From Apirhabdus apintestini (lineage in GTDB: Bacteria; Pseudomonadota; Gammaproteobacteria; Enterobacterales; Enterobacteriaceae), in contig CP138906.1 in assembly GCA_033977085.1 (NCBI GenBank), positions 3,906,001 to 3,970,000 of the forward strand: a DNA stretch of 64,000 bases, written 5' to 3'. The notes beneath the pieces were generated by a model, which did not search any database, was not told the DNA's origin, and saw nothing but the letters and a program-made list of their open reading frames with translations. How positions within the stretch are numbered: position 1 is the stretch's first letter; each line of letters begins with the position of its first letter. Positions 52,921-63,531 of this stretch are shown one piece after another. A program made the position numbers and the translations under genes.

Positions 52921-54330
52921 TTAAACGCTGTAGTAAAGCTCGAATTCAGCCGGATGCGGCGTCATACGAACGCGATCGTTTTCTTCAAGCCGAAGTGCGA
53001 TATAGGCATCAATGGCATCGTTAGTAAAGACGCCACCGGCGGTCAAAAATTCGCGGTCATTATCGAGCGCATGGAGCGCTTCTTCCAATGAGCCTGCCAC
53101 CTGAGGGATCTCTTTGGCTTCTTCTGGCGGCAGATCATACAGGTTTTTGTCCATCGCATCCCCTGGGTGGATACGGTTTTTAATGCCGTCCAGCCCTGCC
53201 ATCAGCAGCGCGGCAAATGCCAGATAAGGGTTAGCGGCCGGGTCCGGGAAACGAACCTCGATGCGACGCGCTTTTGGCGACGCGACGACCGGAATACGAA
53301 TTGATGCGGAGCGGTTACGCGCAGAGTAGGCGAGCATCACCGGTGCTTCGTAGCCTGGCACCAGGCGTTTATACGAGTTGGTCGTCGGATTCGTCAGGGC
53401 ATTAATCGCCTTTGCGTGTTTAATAATCCCGCCAATATAGAAGAGTGCGTCTTCAGAAAGGCCTGCGTATTTATCGCCCGCGAACAAATTATTGCCGTTA
53501 CGGGAAAGAGACATATGGCAGTGCATCCCGGAGCCATTATCGCCAAACATCGGTTTTGGCATGAAAGTAGCCGTTTTGCCAAAGCGATGCGCTACGTTAT
53601 GCACCACATATTTGTAAATCCGAATTTCGTCCGCTTTTTTGGTCATCGTGTTAAAACGCGTCGCGACTTCATTCTGGCCTGCGGTGGCGACTTCATGGTG
53701 ATGAGCCTCAACCACCAGTCCCATCTCTTCCATCGTTAAACACATAACTGAGCGGATATCCTGCGCAGAATCGACTGGCGGCACGGGGAAGTAGCCGCCT
53801 TTCACCGCCGGGCGATGGCCTTTGTTGCCGCCTTCATATTGGGTACTGCTGTTCCAGGCACCCTCAATATCGTCAATTGCAACGTGGGAGCCGGAAATCG
53901 AAGTGCCAAAACGAATATCGTCGAACAGAAAGAACTCAGGCTCTGGCCCAAAGAGGACGGTATCGGCGATGCCTGAGCTGCGCAGGTAATCTTCCGCGCG
54001 TTTGGCGATTGAGCGCGGGTCGCGATCGTAACCCTGCAGCGTACCCGGTTCGAGAATATCGCAGCGTAGGATTAGCGTAGAATCTTTGTAGAATGGATCG
54101 ATGACCGCGGTAGAGGTATCCGGCATCAGCACCATATCGGACTCATTAATGCCTTTCCAGCCGCCGATAGAGGAGCCGTCAAACATTTTCCCTTCTTCAA
54201 AGAAGTCCGCATCAACCTGATGCGCGGGGATCGTCACGTGCTGTTCTTTTCCTTTCGTATCAGTGAAGCGCAGATCGATAAATTTAACTTCATGTTCATT
54301 CAGCAGCGTCAGGACATGTTCAACGGACAT
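52921..54330 (-). CDS. glnA: Glutamine synthetase
   Basis: A 469-residue type I-beta glutamine synthetase, the same length as E. coli GlnA. FDGSSIGGWKGINESDM, the metal-ligand region FGPEPEFFLFD, NGSGMHCHMSL, and the adenylylation site NLYDLPPEE (Tyr about 398) are present. It assimilates ammonia into glutamine. Expression is driven by the sigma54 promoter and NtrC enhancers just upstream. Intact. Confidence 0.98.
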   Translation of the reverse strand: MSVEHVLTLLNEHEVKFIDLRFTDTKGKEQHVTIPAHQVDADFFEEGKMFDGSSIGGWKGINESDMVLMPDTSTAVIDPFYKDSTLILRCDILEPGTLQGYDRDPRSIAKRAEDYLRSSGIADTVLFGPEPEFFLFDDIRFGTSISGSHVAIDDIEGAWNSSTQYEGGNKGHRPAVKGGYFPVPPVDSAQDIRSVMCLTMEEMGLVVEAHHHEVATAGQNEVATRFNTMTKKADEIRIYKYVVHNVAHRFGKTATFMPKPMFGDNGSGMHCHMSLSRNGNNLFAGDKYAGLSEDALFYIGGIIKHAKAINALTNPTTNSYKRLVPGYEAPVMLAYSARNRSASIRIPVVASPKARRIEVRFPDPAANPYLAFAALLMAGLDGIKNRIHPGDAMDKNLYDLPPEEAKEIPQVAGSLEEALHALDNDREFLTAGGVFTNDAIDAYIALRLEENDRVRMTPHPAEFELYYSV

Positions 54331-54427
54331 AAATTACTCTCCCGGATTTGTTATTGTCTCGCGGTATCGAGGGAGCCAAACCCTGTTAGCCAGGAGTTCT
54401 CCCGGGCTGGGTTTATAGAAAAATAGA

Positions 54428-54444
54428 AGCGAAAACTATGCCAA
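54428..54444 (-). promoter_or_regulatory. Sigma54 promoter glnAp2
   Basis: On the minus strand, TTGGCATAGTTTTCGCT matches the sigma54 -24/-12 consensus (TGGCA...TTGC-type) and the E. coli glnAp2 sequence TTGGCACAGATTTCGCT at 14 of 17 positions, with identical spacing. It lies about 100 bases before the glnA ATG. Confidence 0.92.
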
Positions 54445-54515
54445 CTTTTAATATTCCCTAAAAAAGCGCTATTATGCGCGTCATCGTGCAAGAGAAACGC
54501 CCTGCGTTAGCGTTT

Positions 54516-54564
54516 TGCACCAACATGGTGCGCAACGCTAACGGTGTAGCACCAATTTGGTGCG
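54516..54564 (-). promoter_or_regulatory. Paired NtrC enhancer sites upstream of glnA
   Basis: Two 17-bp dyads, TGCACCAACATGGTGCG (54516-54532) and AGCACCAATTTGGTGCG (54548-54564), have centres 32 bp apart, three helical turns, as in E. coli glnA. They lie about 80 to 130 bases upstream of the sigma54 promoter and also sit between glnA and typA. Confidence 0.93.
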
Positions 54565-54714
54565 ATTCGGCAGTTCGGTGTCTCTTGACGCTTCGTGAAA
54601 GCGATCACAAACCCTAAACTGTCATCTTGTTGGTAAAGGTTTTCTGTGATCTGTTCAGTCCTTCGATTAATACGTGTACAATAACGCGCTATTTCTAATG
54701 CCTGAGGCAAAGTT

Positions 54715-56535
54715 GTGATCGAAAATCTGCGTAACATCGCCATTATTGCGCACGTTGACCATGGTAAAACCACCCTGGTTGATAAGCTGCTGCAACAATC
54801 TGGCACCTTCGGTGAGCGTAATGAGCTTACCGAGCGAGTCATGGACTCCAACGATCTGGAAAAAGAGCGTGGGATTACCATTCTCGCAAAAATACGGCAA
54901 TTAACTGGCGTGACTACCGCATTAACATTGTAGACACCCCAGGGCACGCCGACTTCGGTGGTGAAGTAGAACGTGTCATGTCGATGGTCGACTCTGTGCT
55001 GCTGCTTGTTGATGCAATGGATGGCCCGATGCCGCAGACTCGCTTCGTAACCCAGAAAGCGTTTGCTAACGGGTTGAAGCCTATTGTCGTTATCAATAAA
55101 GTCGATCGCCCCGGCGCGCGTCCTGACTGGGTTGTGGATCAGGTCTTCGATCTGTTCGTGAACCTGGGTGCAACGGACGAACAGCTGGACTTCCCGATTG
55201 TTTATGCCTCTGCGCTGAACGGTATCGCTGGTCTTGACCATGAAAACATGGCCGATGATATGACACCGCTGTTTGAAACCATCGTTAAGCACGTTGAAGC
55301 GCCTAACGTTGACCTGAACGGCCCGTTCCAGATGCAAATTTCCCAGCTGGATTATAACAACTACGTTGGCGTAATCGGCATTGGCCGTATCAAGCGCGGT
55401 GTGGTGAAACCTAACCAGCAGGTGACGATTATTGATGCTGAAGGCAAGCGTCGTAACGGGAAAGTCACTCAGGTATTAGGCCATATGGGCCTGCAGCGTA
55501 TTGAATCTGCTTCTGCAGAAGCAGGAGACATTATCGCGATTACCGGGCTGGGCGAGCCTGAATATCTCAGACACGCTGTGCGATCCGGCGACGGTTGAAG
55601 CATTGCCTCCGCTGTCCGTTGATGAGCCGACGGTCTCTATGTATTTCTGCGTGAACACCTCGCCATTCTGCGGTAAAGAAGGAAAGTTTGTGACGTCTCG
55701 TCAGATTCTGGACCGTCTGAACAAAGAACTGGTGCATAACGTAGCGCTGCGCGTAGAAGAGACGGAAGATCCGGATGCATTCCGCGTATCTGGCCGCGGT
55801 GAACTGCACCTGTCGGTTCTTATCGAGAATATGCGCCGTGAAGGCTTTGAGCCGGCAGTGTCCCGCCCGAAAGTTATCTTCCGCGAAATCGATGGCCGTA
55901 AGCAGGAGCCGTTCGAGCAGGTGACGCTGGATATCGAAGAGCAGCATCAGGGTTCCGTGATGGAAGCTCTGGGTCTGCGTAAAGGCGAAATGCGCGACAT
56001 GCTGCCGGATGGCAAAGGCCGCGTTCGTCTTGACTACATTATTCCAAGCCGTGGGCTTATCGGCTTCCGTACCGATTTCATGACGATGACCTCGGGTACC
56101 GGCCTCCTGTACTCTACTTTCAGCCATTATGACGATGTGCGTCCGGGTGAAATTGGTCAGCGCCAGAACGGCGTATTGATTTCGAACGGTCAGGGTAAAG
56201 CGGTCGCTTACGCTCTGTATAGCCTGCAGGATCGGGGTAAGCTGTTCCTCGGTCACGGCGCTGAAGTTTACGAAGGCCAGGTTATCGGTATTCACAGCCG
56301 TTCTAATGACCTCACCGTTAACTGCCTGACCGGTAAGAAGCTGACTAACATGCGTGCATCCGGTACGGATGAAGCGACTACGCTGTCTCCGCCGATTAAA
56401 ATGACGCTGGAGCAGGCGCTGGAGTTTATCGATGACGATGAGCCGGTGGAAGTTACGCCGACGTCCATACGTTTGCGTAAACGCCATCTGACGGAAAACG
56501 ATCGTCGTCGCGCTAACCGTGGCCCTAAAGAGTAA
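54715..56535 (+). CDS. typA: Ribosome-associated GTPase TypA/BipA (two frameshifts as sequenced)
   Basis: A translational GTPase of the EF-G superfamily involved in 50S assembly and stress adaptation. Starts at GTG (54715), as in E. coli. G1 is AHVDHGKTTL, then VDTPGHADFGGEVERVMS (G3) and NKVDRPGARPDW (G4). Breaks: near 54894 (A5 should be A6, restoring AKNTAINWRDYRINIVDTPG) and 55554-55560 (GAGCTG read as GAGCCTG, restoring GELNISDTLCDPATVEAL). Net length is unchanged: 606 residues, E. coli 607. Confidence 0.96.
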
Positions 56536-56552
56536 ACGGTACTGCGTAAATG

Positions 56553-56580
56553 AAAAAACCCTGCTTCGGCAGGGTTTTTT
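56553..56580 (+). terminator. Terminator after typA
   Basis: AAAACCCTGC pairs with GCAGGGTTTT around a TTCG-type tetraloop, followed by a T run, about 18 bases after the typA stop. A textbook Rho-independent terminator, probably bidirectional. Confidence 0.9.
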
Positions 56581-56840
56581 ATGGGTGAGCCCCTTATAAA
56601 TAATGATGCTGCCATTCATAGGTGCGAATGAGGGGGCCAGCGGCACGACTAGCGTCGCGCTAATCGCTCTTGCTCAACGCGTGTACAGAACTGCAAAAGA
56701 AAAGTGGGGAGGTTGGGCGGTAACCGGCAGTAAGCAGCGGCGTAATAGCAGGAAGCGATTGCGAATTTTGCGTTGGTAACCCGGCTATGCCGGAGACATC
56801 ATGTCTGAAAAGCGCGGCGCGCGTTTTACCGTTCTTTATA
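56581..56840. other. Gene-free junction between typA and yidL
   Basis: No gene, IS end or RNA recognised. In E. coli typA is followed by yihL, and yidL lies elsewhere, so a rearrangement junction falls within or near this stretch. Confidence 0.5.
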
Positions 56841-57715
56841 TCAGATTAGATCGGGGCCAGCCCGGCGCCGTGCTTGGGAGGGCGAAAACCCAAATTTTTG
56901 TTTAAACGCTTTACTGAAGTGAAACGTGTCAAAAAAATTCAGCATATCAGCAACCTGGCTTACACTGTGACTTTCCTGGCGCAGCAGCGACAGCGCCAGC
57001 TCAAGTCTGGCATCTAAATAGTATTCTTTTGGCGATTTCCCCGTATAGCGTAAAAACAGGCGGCGTAAATATTGCTCACTACACTGTAAAGCGCCCGCCA
57101 TTTCTTTTACCGTCCAGCGGCGCTGTAAGTCTGCATGCAATGTGGAGAGCAGTTTCTCCAGTTGAATCAACCGCGGTTCCCGGGTGCCGTGTCGCGTAAT
57201 CAGACATACCCACTGGTAAATCATATGCGTGAGCGATGCGACCGCCAGATTATTTTCCATCGGGATTGGGCTACGGATTAACGCTTCGACGTGCTCCAGT
57301 TCGCGGTTAAACGTATCGCCGTTATAAATTATCGTCGGTTGCGAAAGGGAATTTCCATAAAACCCGTCGGCACAAACTCCATCCAGTACTGCTCCCAAAT
57401 AAGGCCGACACAGTGATAGGATTTAATATCAGTAGGCTTAAGGAAGATAATGCAGTTACCGTTCAGCGTGATGACGGCATCGTCCTGTAGCGTAATATTT
57501 CCCACGCCCTGGACCGTATAAATAGCCACCCATGAATTGGCGATAAGCGGTTTCTTTTTATCACGCGGCCAGATGACATGATATTGATTATCCGCCCGGG
57601 TATGCCACAGGGAGATAAGCGCTAACCCGCTTGAGATCACACTTTCTTCAAGAACCAGCGGAATATTGTATGTGGTTTCGTTTTTTACATCTAAAACCCT
57701 GGTTTTTCCATTCAT
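56841..57715 (-). CDS. yidL: AraC-family regulator YidL (one frameshift as sequenced)
   Basis: A transcription factor divergent from the yidK sulfatase operon and its likely regulator. The N-terminal effector domain includes VIWPRDKKKPLIANSWVA and YHCVGLIWEQYWMEF. The C-terminal AraC double helix-turn-helix includes MAGALQCSEQYLRRLFLRYT and GKSPKEYYLDARL...FHFSKAFKQKFGFSP. I chose ATG 57715 (MNGKTRVLDVKNET, with GAGGAATGAA upstream). A lost C near 57349 breaks the frame; C4 restores EIPLSQPTIIYNGD. Effector unknown. Confidence 0.9.
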
Positions 57716-57882
57716 TTCATTCCTCCACCGGAGAATGATGCAATCCATCCTGAAGAGAAATCTAACAGACTTCGTTTTCGGGGAAACCTCTATTTGAATA
57801 AAAGTCACAGCCAGAGGGCCGGCCGCACTATTTTCTGTATCTGATTCAGGCCGGGGCAAAAGAATACCTAAGGGACAATAAA

Positions 57883-59593
57883 ATGAATGTTCAACAAATA
57901 GTGAGCTTTATCGCCTTTACATTGCTGGTGGCTGTGATTACCTGGTGGAAATTACGAAAACAGGATACCGCGTCTCAGCAGGGGTACTTTTTAGCAGGAC
58001 GCTCTTTGAAAGCACCGGTAATCGCGGCTTCATTAATGTTAACCAACCTATCAACGGAACAGCTTGTTGGGCTGACCGGGCAGGCCTACCGTAGCGGCAT
58101 GTCCGTTATGGCACTGGAGGTCATTTCCGCTATCCCGCTGATTTTTTGGCGCTGATTTTTTTACCCCGCTATTTGCAGCGCGGTATCGCCACCATTCCTG
58201 ATTTTATTGAAGAGCGCTATGACAAAACGACGCGCATCATTGTTGACTGCTGTTTTCTGATAGCCACGGGAATTTGTTTCCTGCCAATCGTGCTGTATTC
58301 CGGTTCTCTGGCTTTTAACAGTATGTTTCATGTGACGGAAGCTTTCGGTATTTCTCAAAATGCGGCGATTTGGGCAATGGTCATTGTCCTTGGGATTTCT
58401 GGCATTCTGTACGCCGTGGTCGGGGGCATGCGTGCAATCGCCATTGCCGATGTCATTAACGGTATTGGGCTTGTGATCGGCGGGTTGATGGTACCGCTGT
58501 TTGGCTTGATGGCGATGGGGCACGGTAGCCTGTCGGCGGGCATTGATAAACTAACCACCAGCCACAGCGAAATGTTGAACTCCGTGGGGGAGCTAACGAT
58601 CCCGTTCCGTTGGGCGCTGCGCTTACCGGTTTGATTTTAGTCAACACGTTTTACTGGTGTACCAATCAGGGCATTGTACAGCGTACGCTGGCTTCAAAGA
58701 GCCTGGCTGAAGGGCAGAAGGGCGCGTTGATGACTGCGGTGCTTAAGATGCTTGACCCCTTAATTTTAGTGCTGCCGGGCGTCATCGCGTTCCATCTGTT
58801 TAAGGATCTTCCGTCAGCGGATATGGCCTATCCCGCCTTAATCAATAAAGTGATGCCGCTGCCGCTGGTCGGTTTCTTTAGCGCCGTGCTGTTTGGCGCG
58901 ATTATCAGTGCGTTTTGTGGATTTCTGAATAGCGCTTGTACGCTGTTTAGCCTGGGTATTTACAACCGGATCATTAACCAGAATGCCTCTTCCACGCAGC
59001 TTGTTCGTGTAGGGCGCCTATTTGGTCTGGTTGTTGCGGTAGTTTCTGTGCTGGTGGCGCCGTGGATAGCAAACGCGCCGGATGGGCTTTATTCATGGAT
59101 GAAACAGCTTAATGGTATCTACAACGTACCGTTAGTGACCATTGTCATTATGGGTTTCTTCTTCCCGCGCATCCCGGCTATTGCGGCCAAAGCAGCGCTG
59201 CTATTCGGGATTGTTAGCTATATCGTGATTAACTATCTGGTAAATATCCACATTCACTTCCTGTATGTCTTGTTTATTACTTTCTGTATAAATGTGGCGC
59301 TAATGCTGCTTATAGGCTGGTTAAAGCCTCGGGACACTGCGTTCCGCTTCCAGGATGCGTTCGCTGTCGATATGAATCCCTGGCGTCATACTAAAATCGC
59401 CTCACTGGGCGTGCTGTTCGCCATGATTGGCGTGTATGCAGGTCTGGCACAGTTCGGGGGTTACCCAACGCATATGCTGACAATTATTTGTTATCTCATT
59501 GTGGCCGCTGTAGTGGTTTATCTCATTTATAGCGGTATTCGCGCCAAACGCGCAGCGCCCATCGTTTACGCCTCAGACGTTAAGGAGAAATAA
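57883..59593 (+). CDS. yidK: Sodium:solute symporter YidK (two frameshifts as sequenced)
   Basis: A member of the SSS (SGLT-like) family with about 14 membrane segments; probably imports a sugar, perhaps sulfated, for the operon. SQQGYFLAGRSLKAPVIAAS and LMLTNLSTEQLVGLTGQAY form the sodium-site region; NTFYWCTNQGIVQRTLA is a family motif. Breaks: near 58145 (T6 should be T7, restoring LIFLALIFLPRYLQ) and near 58585 (G5 should be G6, restoring VGGANDPVPLGAALTG). Corrected length 570 (571 in E. coli). The stop overlaps the yidJ start. Confidence 0.92.
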
Positions 59594-61091
59594 TGGCTCG
59601 CCCTAACTTCCTGTTTATTATGACCGATACTCAGGCCACTAATATGGTGGGCTGCTACAGCGGTAAGCCCCTTAACACCGATCATATCGATGCGCTGGCG
59701 GAAGAAGGTATTCGTTTTAATTCAGCCTATACCTGCACGCCAGTCTGCACCCCGCTCGCGCGGGGCTGTTTACCGGGATCTATGCGAATCAATCTGGACC
59801 GTGGACCAATAATGTCGCACCGGGGAAAAATATCTCAACCATGGGGCGCTATTTTAAGGATGCAGGCTATCACACGGGCTATATCGGAAAATGGCATCTC
59901 GACGGACATGATTATTTCGGCACCGGCGTTTGCCCGGAAGAGTGGGACCCTGATTACTGGTATGACGGCGCGAATTATCTGGCAGAACTCAGCGAGCGTG
60001 AAATTGGGCTATGGCGCAACGGCCTGAATACCATTGAAGATTTGCGTGAAAATCATATCGATAAAACTTTTACCTGGGCGCATCGCATCAGTAATCGCGC
60101 GGTAGATTTCCTGGCGCAGCGTAACAATCAGGACTCTCCGTTCCTGCTGGTGGTTTCTTATGATGAACCGCATCATCCGTTTACCTGCCCGCCGGAGTAT
60201 CTTGAAAAATATCAGGATTTCCGCTACGACCTAGGCGAGAAAGCGCGCGATAGCCTGGAAGATAAACCAGAACATCACCGCTTATGGGCGCAGGCGATGC
60301 CTTCTCCGGTTGGTGAGGACGGCCATTATCACCACCCGCTCTATTTCGCCTGTAATGACTTTGTGGATGACGAAATCGGGCGCGTCGTTGCGGCGCTGAC
60401 GCCAGAACAGCGTGAAAATACCTGGGTAATTTATACCTCCGATCACGGTGAAATGATGGGGGCACATCGCCTCATCAGCAAAGGTGCTGCGATGTACGAC
60501 GATATTACGCGTATTCCGCTTATTTTCCGCCCGCCGCTGGGGCAGGAGGCGCCGAAGCAGGTCGATACGCCGGTCAGCCATATTGATGTACTGCCAACGA
60601 TGATGCAGCTTGCCGGTATTACGCCACCGGATATCCTGCCGGGCGGAAATATTGTCGACATTAGCGGCGATCGCGGGGTGATGGTGGAGTTTAACCGCTA
60701 TGAAATCGAACATGACAGCTTTGGCGGTTTTATTCCGGTACGCTGCTGGGTGACGGATCGTTTCAAACTGGTGCTAAATCTGTTTACCAGCGATGAGCTA
60801 TATGACCGTCACGAAGATCCGCAGGAAATGCGTAATTTGATTGATGACCCGCACTATGCGGCGCAGCGCGACGCGCTGCATGATGAACTGTTAAATAATA
60901 TGGATTATATTCGCGATCCGTTCCGTACTTATCAATGGTCGTGTCGCCCGTGGCGCTTGAATGCGCAGCCGCGCTGGATGGGATCTTTCCGGCCGCGTCC
61001 GGAAGATGGCTACTCGCCGGTAGTTCGCGATTATGATACCGGCTTGCCGACCCAGGGTGTAAAAGTGGAAGATAAGAAACAAAAATTTTGA
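59593..61091 (+). CDS. yidJ: Cys-type sulfatase YidJ (one frameshift as sequenced)
   Basis: A type I sulfatase, likely cytoplasmic since no signal peptide is seen. It has metal ligands in MTDTQATNM, a second set in IYTSDHGEMMGAH, and GKWHLDGHDYFGTG. The frame breaks at about 59754, inside the active-site signature: the bases read CCGCTCGCGCGG, and restoring one G (CCGGCTCGCGCG) gives VCTPARAGLFTGIYANQSGP. The motif C-T-P-A-R is the one whose Cys becomes formylglycine. The corrected protein is 499 residues (497 in E. coli). Substrate unknown. Confidence 0.92.
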
Positions 61092-61139
61092 TGGGCAGGC
61101 GCTTTCGAAAGAAAGCGCTAAATCCGCTGAGGAGAAGGC

Positions 61140-61487
61140 ATGAAAATATCCCGGCTTGGCGAAGCACCGGACTACCGTTTTTCGCTGGCGAATGAGCGTA
61201 CTTTTCTCGCCTGGATACGCACCGCGTTAGGGTTTTTAGCCGCTGGTGTTGGGCTGGACCAGCTCGCGCCAAACCTGGCGACGCCGATAGTGCGGGAAAG
61301 CGTTTCTCTGCTGCTGTGCTTATTTGCCGGGATGCTGGCAATTTATGGTTATTTGCGCTGGCTGCGTAATGAAAAGGCGATGCGCCTGAAACAAGACCTG
61401 CCCTATACGTGGACGCTGCTGTTTATCAGCGTGGCCATGGCGGCTGCGGTAGCCGTAGTGATTATGCTGGTTGTTTATGGCGGATAG
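61140..61487 (+). CDS. yidH: DUF202 inner-membrane protein YidH
   Basis: A 115-residue protein with three membrane segments (LGFLAAGVGLDQL, VSLLLCLFAGMLAIYGYL, TLLFISVAMAAAVAVVIMLV) preceded by the DUF202 signature LANERTFLAWIRTALG. Function unknown. It is 48 bases after yidJ, with AGGAGA before the ATG, and overlaps yidG by 11 bases. Same length as E. coli YidH. Confidence 0.94.
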   Translation: MKISRLGEAPDYRFSLANERTFLAWIRTALGFLAAGVGLDQLAPNLATPIVRESVSLLLCLFAGMLAIYGYLRWLRNEKAMRLKQDLPYTWTLLFISVAMAAAVAVVIMLVVYGG

Positions 61488-61830
61488 CCGTCGGGCTCGT
61501 CGTCTCGCCGATCCGGGTCTACAGCCTGAACGTACTTCTCTCGCCTGGCTGCGCACCTTAATGGGATATGGCGCGCTGCTGGCGCTGGCGCTGCGTCACG
61601 CCTGGTATCAGGCGGGAGCGTTATTTTGGGTCTCCGTGGTGATTTTAGCGCTGGTGGTGCCGCTGGTTTATAGCTATGCGCGCCAGCGCAATCTCATGGA
61701 TATTGTGATTGAGGATTTCGCCCTGCCGCGCGTTGTGAGGGCGAAATTATTGATTGCGCTGGCGGTGCTGTTTTTAGCGCTGCTGTTTGCCGTTTCACAT
61801 ATCCAACGGCTCATTTTGTTAGGGGAATGA
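61477..61830 (+). CDS. yidG: DUF202 inner-membrane protein YidG
   Basis: A 117-residue second DUF202 protein, paired with YidH. LQPERTSLAWLRTLMGYG is the family signature, followed by three membrane segments. I chose ATG 61477 (MADSRRARRLADPG), which aligns with E. coli YidG, over an ATG six bases upstream. Function unknown; the two proteins probably work together. Confidence 0.93.
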   Translation: MADSRRARRLADPGLQPERTSLAWLRTLMGYGALLALALRHAWYQAGALFWVSVVILALVVPLVYSYARQRNLMDIVIEDFALPRVVRAKLLIALAVLFLALLFAVSHIQRLILLGE

Positions 61831-61834
61831 CATA

Positions 61835-62899
61835 GTGACCGGTTGCCATGTTATGGCGAAACCCGCCAGCTCGCGCTGTAATCTGGATTGCCGTTACTGT
61901 TTTTATATTGAAAAACCGCGCCAGCCGAGGATGGATGAGAAGACGCTGGAGGCCTTTATCCGGCAGCATATATCCGCCCAACCCGGCAATGAGGTGGAAT
62001 TTGCCTGGCAGGGCGGTGAGCCAACGCTGGCGGGGCTTTCGTTCTTTCAGCGCGCTGTTGCGCTACAAAAGCGCTATGCCGGCGGTAAAACTATTCGCAA
62101 CAGCCTGCAAACCAACGGAACGCTGCTGGATGAGGCCTGGTGTCGCTTTTTACGTCAGGAGAACTGGCTGGTCGGCGTATCTCTGGATGGACCCGCCGAG
62201 TTACACGATAGATACAGACTCAGTCGCTCCGGGAAGCCCACTCACGAGCGCGTGGTGCGGGTGCTGGCCAGACTTAAAGAATACGGCGTAGCGTTTAATC
62301 TACTCACGGTTGTCAGCGCAGCGAATGTGCATGAGCCTGAGCGAGTCTGGCGCTATCTACGAGGGTTAGGTACGCCGTTTTTGCAGTTCATTCCCTTAGT
62401 TGAGCGAGACGAGCAGGGCCAGTTAACCGTGGAGTCGGTTGATGCTATTGCGTGGGGACATTTCTTAACGCGTATTTTCGATATCTGGGTACGGGAAGAT
62501 ATCGGTCGCATCTTTGTACAGCAGTTTGATTCTACGCTGGGCGTGTGGTGCGGCCAGCCCTCGCAAATGTGCGTTTTTAGTGAAAATTGCGGACATGCTT
62601 TCGCACTGGAGGCTGATGGCTCACTGTATCAGTGCGATCACTATGTTTATCCTGAATATCGGTTGGGGAACCTGAATACAACGCCGCTGATAGCGTTAAA
62701 TGCAGGCCAGCAGGCGCGGGCATTTGGTGAAGCGAAAAGTAAGACGCTTAGCGAGGAATGCCAGGGTTGCGATGTGCTGCGTTTTTGCGGCGGCGACTGT
62801 CCAAAACATCGTGATAAAAACGCGAAAAGCGCGCTGTGCGAAGGCTATCGCGCTTTTTCAACCACAGCGCGCCCGCCATGCGCGTTATGCGTGATTTAA
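61835..62899 (+). CDS. yidF: Anaerobic sulfatase-maturating enzyme (radical SAM, SPASM)
   Basis: A 354-residue radical-SAM protein. The cluster motif SSRCNLDCRYCFY (CxxxCxxC) begins near residue 13; EFAWQGGEPTLAG, QTNGTLLD and GVSLDGPAELHDRYR follow. The C-terminal SPASM cysteines are in CVFSENCGHAFALEADGSLY, QCDHYVYPEY and CQGCDVLRFCGGDCPKHRDK. It should convert the YidJ active-site Cys to formylglycine. Start GTG at 61835, 4 bases after yidG. The symbol is by operon position; K-12 yidF appears much shorter. Intact. Confidence 0.88.
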   Translation: MTGCHVMAKPASSRCNLDCRYCFYIEKPRQPRMDEKTLEAFIRQHISAQPGNEVEFAWQGGEPTLAGLSFFQRAVALQKRYAGGKTIRNSLQTNGTLLDEAWCRFLRQENWLVGVSLDGPAELHDRYRLSRSGKPTHERVVRVLARLKEYGVAFNLLTVVSAANVHEPERVWRYLRGLGTPFLQFIPLVERDEQGQLTVESVDAIAWGHFLTRIFDIWVREDIGRIFVQQFDSTLGVWCGQPSQMCVFSENCGHAFALEADGSLYQCDHYVYPEYRLGNLNTTPLIALNAGQQARAFGEAKSKTLSEECQGCDVLRFCGGDCPKHRDKNAKSALCEGYRAFSTTARPPCALCVI

Positions 62900-62951
62900 T
62901 TCGCCAGCGGCGCTCGCCGGCTCTGCTGATGAGGATGCTGGCGCAGCAGGA

Positions 62952-63531
62952 TTAAATCGCCTGCTTAAGACGCTGTTCCCGGCGGAATAGCGGCAGCCAG
63001 CAGACCAGAATAAGTAGCCCCATCAGGGTCATCAACATACCCAGACTGTTTTGCCCGCTTTGTGGCAGCGCTGCGGAAAAGGACGCCAGCGTACCGGAGC
63101 CAATATTTTGCAGGCCACCGATAAGCGCCCCCGCAGTGCCTGCCAGGAAAGGAAAGGGTTCCATCGCGCCGCTGGTGGCCAGCGGAAATAGCATACCTGC
63201 ACCGAAGAAAAACAGCGCAGCAGGCACAAGCAGCGTCCAGACGTTCATCACCCCCAGCCATCCCGGTATCCACATCATTAAGCCAGCAGCGACGCGGCTC
63301 ACTACCGCCTGCCACATCATAGTGGTAAAGCGCTTGTTTTGTCTCCCGGCGACCCATGCGCCGAGAAATGCAGCGGGTATAGGTAAAATAAATAAAATAC
63401 TGACGGAGAAACTATCCAGCCCAAGCCCGCTACCAAGCAGGACGCCGGAGCAGGCCTCAAAGGCAGCCACTCCAGCCAGACCACCAATCAGCATAAGAAC
63501 GTAGCAATTGAACGGCAGTGTTCCCAGCAGC
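62952..63531 (-). pseudogene. emrD: Multidrug efflux transporter EmrD, 3' part, interrupted by IS copy E
   Basis: The C-terminal half of an MFS drug/H+ antiporter (about 192 codons). From the IS boundary the frame reads LGTLPFNCYVLMLIGGLAG, matching E. coli EmrD around residue 205, then continues through SILFILPIPAAFLGAW and GAGMLFPLATSGAMEPFPFL to its stop. Everything upstream is cut off at 63531 by the IS; the 5' half presumably lies beyond the element, outside the window. It converges with yidF. Confidence 0.93.

Noticed and set aside
54507..55337. A 276-codon minus-strand frame crossing the glnA enhancers and typA
   Set aside because: It spans the NtrC sites and the typA start on the opposite strand and has no recognisable domain.
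55567..56646. A 359-codon open frame on the minus strand opposite typA
   Set aside because: It is antisense to the highly conserved typA coding sequence, with no family match and composition typical of a shadow frame.
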